From: Erythrobacter sp. UBA3075
Lineage (GTDB): Bacteria; Pseudomonadota; Alphaproteobacteria; Sphingomonadales; Sphingomonadaceae
DNA: 6,144 bases
Direction of reading: 5' to 3'
NCBI GenBank assembly: GCA_002367375.1
Contig: DFBR01000110.1
Location: forward strand, 1-6,144
Positions within the stretch are counted from its first letter, which is position 1. Each line of letters starts with the position of its first letter. Below the pieces are notes generated by a model. That model worked only from the letters and a program-made list of their open reading frames with translations. It searched no databases and was not told the origin of the DNA. Both the position numbers and the translations under genes were made by a program. Shown here one piece after another: positions 1 through 4,433 of this stretch.

Positions 1-559
1 ACCGCGCGATGCAGTTTTCGCCAGCCCACAATGCGCGCACCGCGGCATCGTCTTCGCTGCCGGTGAATACGCCGCCAATGGCTTGGCCTTGCGGATCGCC
101 AATCACGAATTCATCGTCGAGCGCGGCATCATCCTCGCTCAGCTGCACGCCTGCATCGCCGAGCATTTCAGCGCGTGGCAATTCCGGCACATAGGGGCTT
201 TCCGCCCAATAGCCGACGAACTCGCCGTCGCTAAAATTCACAGTGAGACCCTGATACTGCGTATAGTCGAGGCCGCAATCGTTCGGCTCTTCGCTCTGCC
301 CGATGGCTTCGCCCAGCACATTCGCCAGCGTCACTTCGGTCGCGGCCCGCATCGAGCCGAACGGCACATCATACTGCTCGAAACCGTTCTGCGGCGGGAT
401 AATGATGCCGGTGGCCTGCAAATCCAGTGTCGCGTTTTCCATCGGCTCTGCCGTTTCGGCGTCAGGCGTTGCGGCCTCTTCAGCAGGCTCAGGCGAGCAG
501 GCTGCGAGTGCGAAAAGTGGTAGAGCGAGATAGGCAAGGCGCGTGAGTTTTTTGGGCAC
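1..559 (-). CDS. Putative outer-membrane lipoprotein of unknown function (3' end beyond window)
   Basis: The frame stays open from GTG at 559 to the window edge (186 codons). Residues 1-21 form a lipoprotein signal: a basic start (PKK..R), a hydrophobic stretch and the lipobox LAAC, with Cys21 as the expected lipidated residue. Ser follows the Cys, so outer-membrane sorting would be expected. A low-complexity Ala/Glu/Pro/Thr linker (about 22-43) leads to an acidic soluble domain with two cysteines (95 and 183) that might pair. I do not recognise the family. A GAAGGG Shine-Dalgarno sequence lies 9 nt before GTG559. An in-frame ATG at 568 overlaps the asd stop as ATGA, but it directly abuts that Shine-Dalgarno sequence, so I prefer GTG559. 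The gene is very likely cotranscribed with asd. The stop may lie just past base 1. The lipoprotein call is firm; the function is unknown. Confidence 0.85.
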   Translation of the reverse strand, partial: MPKKLTRLAYLALPLFALAACSPEPAEEAATPDAETAEPMENATLDLQATGIIIPPQNGFEQYDVPFGSMRAATEVTLANVLGEAIGQSEEPNDCGLDYTQYQGLTVNFSDGEFVGYWAESPYVPELPRAEMLGDAGVQLSEDDAALDDEFVIGDPQGQAIGGVFTGSEDDAAVRALWAGENCIAR

Positions 560-564
560 TGAAA

Positions 565-1590
565 TCATCCCTTCTGCAAGTGTCGGCGGCCAAGCAGTTC
601 TGCGATCTGCACGGCGTTTAATGCCGCACCCTTACGCAAATTGTCGGAAACGCACCACAGGACCAGCCCGTTATCGACGGTGGGGTCTTCGCGCACGCGG
701 CTGATGTAGGTTGCACCGTCACCCGCGCATTCTGCCGGCGTAACGTATCCGCCGTCCTCGCGCTTGTCGACGAGCATCAGGCCGGGGGCTTCGCGCAGGA
801 TTTCCTGAGCCTCTTTCGCGCTGATTTCGTTTTCAAACTCGATGTTGATCGCTTCAGCATGGCCGACGAAAACCGGCACGCGCACGCAAGTGGCGTTCAA
901 CTTGATCTTGGGGTCGAGGATCTTCTTGGTCTCGACCACCATCTTCCACTCTTCCTTGGTGGAGCCATCATCCATGAAAACATCGATATGCGGGATGACA
1001 TTGAAGGCGATCTGCTTGGTGAATTTGCGCGGCTCAACCGCATCGCCCACAAAGATGGCGCGGCTCTGTTCGAACAGCTCGTCCATGCCTTCCTTGCCCG
1101 CGCCAGATACGGATTGGTAGGTAGAGACGACCACGCGCTTGATCTTGGCCGCATCATGCAGCGGCTTCAAAGCCACCACCAACTGCGCGGTCGAGCAGTT
1201 GGGATTGGCGATGATGTTCTTGGCCTTGTAACCGTCAATCGCATCCGGGTTCACCTCGGGCACGATCAGCGGCACATCGGGGTCCATGCGGTAGAAGGAG
1301 CTGTTGTCGATCACCACGCAACCCGCTGCCGCAGCCTTGGGCGCATATTCCTTTGCCGGGCCGCTGCCAGCGGAAAACAGCGCGATGTCCCAACCGGACC
1401 AGTCAAAGTGTTCGATATTCTTGCACTTGATCATCTTGCCGGTGTCGCCGATTTCGATCTCGGTCCCTTGCGAGCGCGAGCTGGCAACAGCCGCCACCTC
1501 GTCCATCGGGAATTCGCGCTCAGCCAGAATCGCGAGCATTTCGCGCCCGACATTCCCCGTCGCTCCGACAACCGCTACCTTGTAACCCAT
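565..1590 (-). CDS. asd: Aspartate-semialdehyde dehydrogenase
   Basis: Asd catalyses NADPH-dependent reduction of L-aspartyl-4-phosphate to aspartate semialdehyde, the branch point to lysine/diaminopimelate, threonine, methionine and isoleucine; it is cytosolic. The 341-residue protein is full length for the family. An N-terminal nucleotide-binding motif GATGNVG is at 9-15, NPNCSTAQ carries the catalytic Cys132, Gln159 lies in STYQSVSGAGKEG, and RVPVFVGHAE supplies Arg237 and the probable acid/base His244. ATG1590 is chosen because GGAG lies about 10 nt upstream and the protein begins MGYKVAVVGATG, typical of Asd. An upstream in-frame GTG at 1611 would add seven residues before the conserved start. 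The gene follows the rplS terminator, so it probably has its own promoter. Its stop abuts the downstream lipoprotein gene. Confidence 0.97.
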   Translation of the reverse strand: MGYKVAVVGATGNVGREMLAILAEREFPMDEVAAVASSRSQGTEIEIGDTGKMIKCKNIEHFDWSGWDIALFSAGSGPAKEYAPKAAAAGCVVIDNSSFYRMDPDVPLIVPEVNPDAIDGYKAKNIIANPNCSTAQLVVALKPLHDAAKIKRVVVSTYQSVSGAGKEGMDELFEQSRAIFVGDAVEPRKFTKQIAFNVIPHIDVFMDDGSTKEEWKMVVETKKILDPKIKLNATCVRVPVFVGHAEAINIEFENEISAKEAQEILREAPGLMLVDKREDGGYVTPAECAGDGATYISRVREDPTVDNGLVLWCVSDNLRKGAALNAVQIAELLGRRHLQKG

Positions 1591-1620
1591 CGCATTATCA
1601 CTCCATTGCACACGCCCGAT

Positions 1621-1648
1621 TGCCTAGCGCGGCTGCGCTGCGGTGCAA
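1621..1648 (-). promoter_or_regulatory. Possible asd promoter
   Basis: On the minus strand TTGCAC (1648-1643) and TAGGCA (1626-1621) are separated by 16 nt, about 30 nt upstream of the asd start and downstream of the rplS terminator. The -35 resembles a housekeeping box but the -10 is poor. Position is the main support. Confidence 0.25.
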
Positions 1649-1692
1649 CCGGAAAGACGTATCCGCGCTCGATGCGGCTTGCCGCAAAGGAA

Positions 1693-1725
1693 AAGGGCGA
1701 CCTCCCGTCATGGGAAGCCGCCCTT
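1693..1725 (-). terminator. Intrinsic terminator after rplS
   Basis: Arms at 1693-1706 and 1712-1725 pair over 14 positions, with two positions forming G-U pairs in the minus-strand RNA, around a 5-nt loop. A U-rich tail (UUCCUUU) follows. It lies about 26 nt past the rplS stop and would end the rimM-to-rplS transcript. The plus-strand side is also T-rich (CTTCTTTT), but no plus-strand gene points at it. Confidence 0.85.
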
Positions 1726-1751
1726 CTTTTGTCTCGTGTGAAAGAGCCGCC

Positions 1752-2117
1752 TTATTTGGCGACATTCTCCCGGCGCTCGGCGATGCGAGCGCGCTTGCCG
1801 GTACGGCCACGCAGATAATACAGCTTGGCACGGCGCACCACGCCGCGGCGAACCACGGTGATGCTGTCGACGATTGGCGAATACAGCGGGAACACACGTT
1901 CCACGCCTTCGCTGAAGCTGATTTTGCGCACGGTGAAGTTGCTGCCCATGCCGCGGTTAGAGCGGGCAATGCACACGCCTTCGAAATTCTGGACACGTTC
2001 GCGCGTGCCTTCAACAACCTTGACGCCAACACGCAGAGTGTCGCCGGCACGGAATTCGGGAATGTCCTTCCCGAGGGCTTCGATGGCTTCCGCCTCGATA
2101 GTCTGAATCAGGTTCAT
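1752..2117 (-). CDS. rplS: 50S ribosomal protein L19
   Basis: Encodes L19 (bL19), which sits at the 30S-50S interface of the ribosome. The 121-residue product has the family pattern: an N-terminal helix ([13 protein letters not shown]), the [16 protein letters not shown] segment (about 19-34), [14 protein letters not shown] (43-56), the serine/hydrophobic core [19 protein letters not shown] (63-81) and a very basic C-terminus [21 protein letters not shown]2117 matches the conserved start. A longer frame to 2174 only reads back through the trmD end. The start is 7 nt after the trmD stop, with an AGGA site inside the last codons of trmD, so expression is probably coupled to trmD. An intrinsic terminator follows. 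Confidence 0.98.
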   Translation of the reverse strand: MNLIQTIEAEAIEALGKDIPEFRAGDTLRVGVKVVEGTRERVQNFEGVCIARSNRGMGSNFTVRKISFSEGVERVFPLYSPIVDSITVVRRGVVRRAKLYYLRGRTGKRARIAERRENVAK

Positions 2118-2124
2118 GGCCTGG

Positions 2125-2955
2125 TTATTCCTGTTCGTCTCGCTGCACATCAGAGGCAGACTGACCCGGAGCACCCCCGTGGCGCTCCCATAGGTCCGGC
2201 CTGCGTGACCGAGTATCTTTTTCCGAGCGGGCTTTCCTCCACGCGGCTATCTTCGCATGATCCCCCGATCGCAGCACTTCAGGGATCGTGCGCCCTTCCC
2301 ATTCCTGAGGTCGGGTGTACTGCGGATACTCAAGAAGACCGTCCTCGAACGATTCTTCAGTCCCGCTAGAAGCCGCGCCCATTACGCCGGGAAGCAGCCG
2401 AATGCAAGCATCGAGTATCGCCAAAGCGGCAGGTTCTCCGCCCGAAAGCACGATATCGGCAAGGCTGACCTGCTCGATCTCGGGCCGAGCATCGAAAACA
2501 CGCTCGTCAAAGCCTTCGAACCGGCCGCACAGCAGGATGATGCCGGGGCCGCTGGCGATCTGGCGAATACGCTCCTGCGTGATCGGTTTCCCGCGCGGCG
2601 TCATGGCGAGAATAGGGCGCTGAACTCCCCCTCCCTCAACGGAGGGGGCCGGGGGGTGGGTGTCCAAGGCTTCTGGCGCAGAACCCCCATCCCCAACCCC
2701 TTCCCCCAAGGGAAGGGGCTTTCCGATCACCGAATCGACCGCCGCGCCCAGCACATCGGCCCGCAGCACCATCCCCGCCCCGCCGCCTGCGGGCGTATCA
2801 TCGACATTGCGGTGCTTGCCGGAGGCGAAATCGCGGATCTGGACCGTGTCGCAAGACCACTTCTGCTCCCCCAACGCGCGCCCTGCGAGCGAGACGCCAA
2901 GCGGCCCGGGAAACATCTCCGGGTAGAGCGTGAGGATGGTGGCTGCGAAGGTCAC
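2125..2955 (-). CDS. trmD: tRNA (guanine37-N1)-methyltransferase with an in-frame repeat-derived insertion
   Basis: TrmD methylates G37 N1 in tRNAs using SAM and prevents +1 frameshifting; it is an essential SPOUT-family (knotted) dimer. Visible motifs are YPEMF at 11-15, [15 protein letters not shown] (49-63), MTPRG (118-122), [11 protein letters not shown] (143-153), [11 protein letters not shown] (164-174), Arg186 in the place of E. coli Arg154, and [11 protein letters not shown] (206-216). The 276-residue length exceeds the usual 230-255 because residues about 78-112 are encoded by a GC-rich palindromic element. Without them the length would be about 241. The residue aligned by eye with E. 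coli catalytic Asp169 is Glu201 (TEESF for TEDSF). The start is GTG2955, overlapping by 4 nt (GTGA) the stop of a 46-codon leader ORF. The first codons of trmD recur three times upstream. Confidence 0.97.
   Translation of the reverse strand: MTFAATILTLYPEMFPGPLGVSLAGRALGEQKWSCDTVQIRDFASGKHRNVDDTPAGGGAGMVLRADVLGAAVDSVIGKPLPLGEGVGDGGSAPEALDTHPPAPSVEGGGVQRPILAMTPRGKPITQERIRQIASGPGIILLCGRFEGFDERVFDARPEIEQVSLADIVLSGGEPAALAILDACIRLLPGVMGAASSGTEESFEDGLLEYPQYTRPQEWEGRTIPEVLRSGDHAKIAAWRKARSEKDTRSRRPDLWERHGGAPGQSASDVQRDEQE
2625..2722 (-). repeat. Paired-hairpin GC-rich repeat element inside trmD
   Basis: Two hairpins lie about 50 bp apart. One has arms CCCCCTCC/GGAGGGGG (2627-2634 with 2641-2648, loop 6 nt). 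The other has arms CCCCTTCCC/GGGAAGGGG (2697-2705 with 2710-2718, loop 4 nt). The 42 bases 2680-2721 are identical to 3012-3053. The element is in frame with trmD, encoding [14 protein letters not shown] and a Pro/Gly/Ser-rich tail, and lies exactly where a normal TrmD runs from its early helix to the MTPRG strand. It behaves like a protein-tolerated interspersed palindromic element. Confidence 0.85.
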
Positions 2956-2957
2956 AC

Positions 2958-3053
2958 TTCCCCTCCCGTGAGGGAGGGGATCGAGGGGTGGGTGCTCACC
3001 GTCAATAGCGGAGAACCCCCATCCCCAACCCCTTCCCCCAAGGGAAGGGGCTT
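2958..3053 (-). repeat. Second copy of the paired-hairpin repeat, upstream of trmD
   Basis: Same architecture as the copy in trmD and same orientation. One hairpin has arms CCCCTCCC/GGGAGGGG (2960-2967 with 2972-2979, loop 4 nt). The other is the CCCCTTCCC/GGGAAGGGG hairpin, within a 42-base block (3012-3053) identical to 2680-2721. It separates two copies of the first 30 bases of trmD (3063-3092 and 2926-2955), as if its arrival duplicated the insertion site. In minus-strand RNA the hairpins would sit just ahead of the trmD start. Confidence 0.85.
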
Positions 3054-3062
3054 CGTGACCGA

Positions 3063-3092
3063 GAGCGTGAGGATGGTGGCGGTGAAGGTCAT
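3063..3092 (-). repeat. Duplicated first 30 bases of trmD
   Basis: On the minus strand this matches 2926-2955 with only a few changes (ATG for GTG, ACC GCC for GCA GCC). It is the probable original trmD start, now cut off by the palindromic element. Further copies of the trmD start stand at 3603 and 4110. Confidence 0.8.
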
Positions 3093-3442
3093 TCTCGGCC
3101 CACAGATGTGTAGGCAGCGACGAAGAAGCAGCCGACTACCGTCAAAAGAGTGATTGGAAAACCGTAAAGCAGCATTAGGACCGGCCCCATATATTCGGAT
3201 GTGTCTCCCTGCGCCTCGCGAAGCGCCACATCAATGGTCTGCCACACAATTAGATAAACAAATGGCCAGCTTGCGGCCAAAAGACCTGCACCGCCAATCT
3301 TCAACCATCCGGGGCGTTTCGCAAGTTTAGTGCGGAAACACTTTCCGAGAAAAGCTGCTAGAACAAGCGCGCCGCCAAAAGGCACAACAAACAATGCAAT
3401 AAAGAAAACGAGCTCCATCAATGCTTGTGCCTTGGCAACCAA
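3089..3442 (-). CDS. Small three-helix membrane protein C (cassette payload)
   Basis: Encodes 117 residues from TTG3442, or 109 from ATG3418. Three hydrophobic segments are seen (about 9-33, 46-68 and 86-111 from the longer start), with a basic first loop ([15 protein letters not shown]) and a more acidic second loop ([10 protein letters not shown]). By the positive-inside rule the N-terminus would face out. No family or catalytic motif is recognised. TTG3442 is favoured because it lies 9 nt after AGGA in the repeated nitrilase tail, the same offset as the starts of genes A and B. ATG3418 instead overlaps the stop of the chimeric mini-ORF as TGATG. The stop overlaps a trmD-start copy as ATGA. 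Base composition is lower in GC than its neighbours (about 47-50% in lines I counted). Confidence 0.75.
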   Translation of the reverse strand: MVAKAQALMELVFFIALFVVPFGGALVLAAFLGKCFRTKLAKRPGWLKIGGAGLLAASWPFVYLIVWQTIDVALREAQGDTSEYMGPVLMLLYGFPITLLTVVGCFFVAAYTSVGRE

Positions 3443-3603
3443 GTCACCCCATCCTTCGCCCGCGTATCCACGCTAAGCTCAAACACATCAGGCCTCGAGT
3501 AGTGGCCGTCGGTGTCGAGGCTTGCCATTCCAGCCAGCGACACGCCAAGCGGCCCTAGAAACATCTCCGTGTGGAGCGTGATGATGGTCGCGGCGAAGGT
3601 CAT
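3418..3603 (-). CDS. Chimeric mini-ORF: TrmD N-terminus joined to nitrilase C-terminus
   Basis: A 61-codon frame. Residues 1-25 match the TrmD N-terminus (MTFAATIITLHTEMF...SLAG), then MASLDTDGHYSRPDVFELSV matches nitrilase residues from about 290, followed by a short tail. The fusion is in frame and uninterrupted, but it contains neither enzyme's active site. It is best read as the junction of a tandem arrangement rather than a gene with its own job. It overlaps gene B's stop (ATGA) and gene C's start, so translation through it would keep the operon coupled. An automatic annotator may call it a hypothetical protein. Confidence 0.4.
   Translation of the reverse strand: MTFAATIITLHTEMFLGPLGVSLAGMASLDTDGHYSRPDVFELSVDTRAKDGVTWLPRHKH
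3444..3603 (-). repeat. Composite repeat R1 (trmD 5' end + nitrilase 3' end)
   Basis: 160 bp. The half nearest 3603 copies the trmD start region (about 72 bp) and the half nearest 3444 copies the nitrilase end. Over the nitrilase-derived 84 bp I count three differences from 4435-4518. Against R2 I count about twelve over the whole length. It includes the AGGA at 3452-3455 that would serve gene C. Confidence 0.9.
3452..3455 (-). promoter_or_regulatory. Repeat-borne ribosome binding site for gene C
   Basis: AGGA followed by 9 nt and then TTG3442. The same AGGATGGGGTGA context stands before gene B (3960-3963, ATG3950) and gene A (4443-4446, GTG4433). In the intact nitrilase it encodes Lys-Asp-Gly-Val. 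The constant offset supports the unusual TTG start. Confidence 0.6.
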
Positions 3604-3950
3604 GAATCAACTGTCTTGCGGTCACGTTTCAAGATTCTCTTCTGAACGACGAAGAACATGAGCGGCCATCCAATTAAAAAAACGAAGGGCAGAGAGGCTA
3701 AAGTAATGGCCATCATAGTCACCTCCGGTCCTCGGTGAGTGCCGATAAACATGGGTACCCACGGCATTACCGCCATCGTGATTGCGAAAATAGGTAAAGG
3801 AATCGACGCAAGAAACGCGACCCGTTTGTCACTCGCCTCAGGCAGCCAAAATCGGATGCCTCGAACCGCTACAAAAGAGACGACCCAAGAAACTACGGTG
3901 TACGAAGCAGCGAACAATAAACCATAAGCGAGAACTATAAGGTAGATCAT
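3600..3950 (-). CDS. Small three-helix membrane protein B (cassette payload)
   Basis: 116 residues with hydrophobic segments at about 2-29, 43-69 and 78-103, a basic turn after the first (RGIRFWLPEASDKR) and a very basic C-terminus (QKRILKRDRK), suggesting an N-out/C-in inner-membrane protein. No recognised family. The stretch EASDKRVAFL followed by a hydrophobic run resembles DASRQRVTAW in gene A, a weak hint of common ancestry. ATG3950 follows AGGA (3960-3963) by 9 nt and overlaps the stop of one repeat reading frame (ATGA). The gene's own stop overlaps the trmD-start copy at 3603 (ATGA). GC is low here (42-45% in two 60-base lines counted, against about 70% in a nitrilase line), suggesting foreign origin. 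Confidence 0.78.
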   Translation of the reverse strand: MIYLIVLAYGLLFAASYTVVSWVVSFVAVRGIRFWLPEASDKRVAFLASIPLPIFAITMAVMPWVPMFIGTHRGPEVTMMAITLASLPFVFLIGWPLMFFVVQKRILKRDRKTVDS

Positions 3951-3951
3951 C

Positions 3952-4110
3952 TCACCCCATCCTTTGCCCGCACATCCACGCTGAGTTCAAACACATCAGG
4001 CCGCGAGTAGTGCCGTAGGTATCGAGGCATGCCATTCCAGCCAGCGACACCCCAAGCGGCCCTAGAAACATCTCCGTGTGGAGCGTGAGGATGGTCGCGG
4101 CGAAGGTCAT
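3952..4110 (-). pseudogene. Composite repeat R2: TrmD-start/nitrilase-end fusion with a frameshift
   Basis: 159 bp, about 92% identical to R1. ATG4110 opens with TrmD residues 1-25. A one-base deletion relative to R1 (near 4012-4015, where R1 has one more G) shifts the nitrilase-derived part out of frame. The frame from 4110 ends after 52 codons at TGA 3954-3952, one base before gene B's ATG. The nitrilase tail is instead readable in a frame open from 4129 that ends at 3947. A relic junction with no enzyme activity expected. Confidence 0.85.
3960..3963 (-). promoter_or_regulatory. Repeat-borne ribosome binding site for gene B
   Basis: AGGA 9 nt before ATG3950, lying within composite repeat R2. 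Confidence 0.65.
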
Positions 4111-4433
4111 CACCAATCGTCATACTCATCAGGACGGATTTTGCGTCTCACATGATCATAACCTAGCCAAGTTATCGAAGCACAGCATGGGAGAATGGGG
4201 ATGAAATAGAGAAGGATCGCAGAACTCGCTTGGAAATCATCCCACCCATTGGCCAACCAGAATGCCCCCGCGGTTCCCAGAGTTATTGGCACAACTAAAA
4301 CGTTGAGGATCCAAGCCGTTACGCGTTGGCGACTAGCGTCCCCAACGAATCGAAAGGTCAATGCCATTGCTGACAGTGGCAAGATCACCACGGGAACTGT
4401 CGCAACGATTATGAATAGTAGTAAACTCACCAC
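4110..4433 (-). CDS. Small three-helix membrane protein A (cassette payload)
   Basis: 107 residues from GTG4433 (106 from GTG4430). Hydrophobic segments lie at about 2-26, 38-61 and 68-91. A basic patch (RQR) precedes the second, acidic/polar residues (NGWDDFQ) separate the second and third, and the C-terminus is charged (RRKIRPDEYDDW). Family not recognised. GTG4433 follows AGGA (4443-4446) by 9 nt, matching genes B and C; GTG4430 overlaps the nitrilase stop as GTGA. The stop overlaps the trmD-start copy as TGATG. GC is lower than the nitrilase upstream (48% in one line counted). Confidence 0.77.
   Translation of the reverse strand: MVSLLLFIIVATVPVVILPLSAMALTFRFVGDASRQRVTAWILNVLVVPITLGTAGAFWLANGWDDFQASSAILLYFIPILPCCASITWLGYDHVRRKIRPDEYDDW

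Larger units (their letters stand above)
2952..3092 (-). other. 46-codon leader ORF: TrmD first ten codons fused to repeat
   Basis: Starts at ATG3092 with codons 1-10 of trmD ([10 protein letters not shown]), runs through the palindromic element ([14 protein letters not shown]) and ends at TGA 2954-2952, overlapping the trmD GTG start as GTGA. Its start overlaps the stop of membrane gene C as ATGA. It is probably a by-product of the repeat insertion, but could relay ribosomes from gene C to trmD. A functional peptide is unlikely. Confidence 0.4.

Noticed and set aside
83..523. Plus-strand 146-codon frame and minus-strand frame 331-537
   Set aside because: Both are shadows of the lipoprotein gene, which has a proper signal peptide and lipobox in its own frame.
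859..1818. Plus-strand 319-codon open frame
   Set aside because: It lies antisense to asd and the rplS terminator, has His/Arg-rich composition typical of a GC-rich shadow frame, and runs through the terminator; no family features.
2625..3053. CRISPR array or rho-independent terminators formed by the C/G-rich hairpins
   Set aside because: There are only two copies, 330 bp apart, with no regular short repeats or spacers, and one lies inside a coding gene. No U-run follows the hairpins.
2257..3153. Plus-strand 298-codon open frame
   Set aside because: Antisense to trmD. Its [15 protein letters not shown] peptides are translations of the palindromic repeats on the wrong strand.
3444..4110. Functional second and third TrmD or nitrilase genes
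   Set aside because: Only TrmD residues 1-25 and the last 30 or so nitrilase residues are present, with no catalytic residues.
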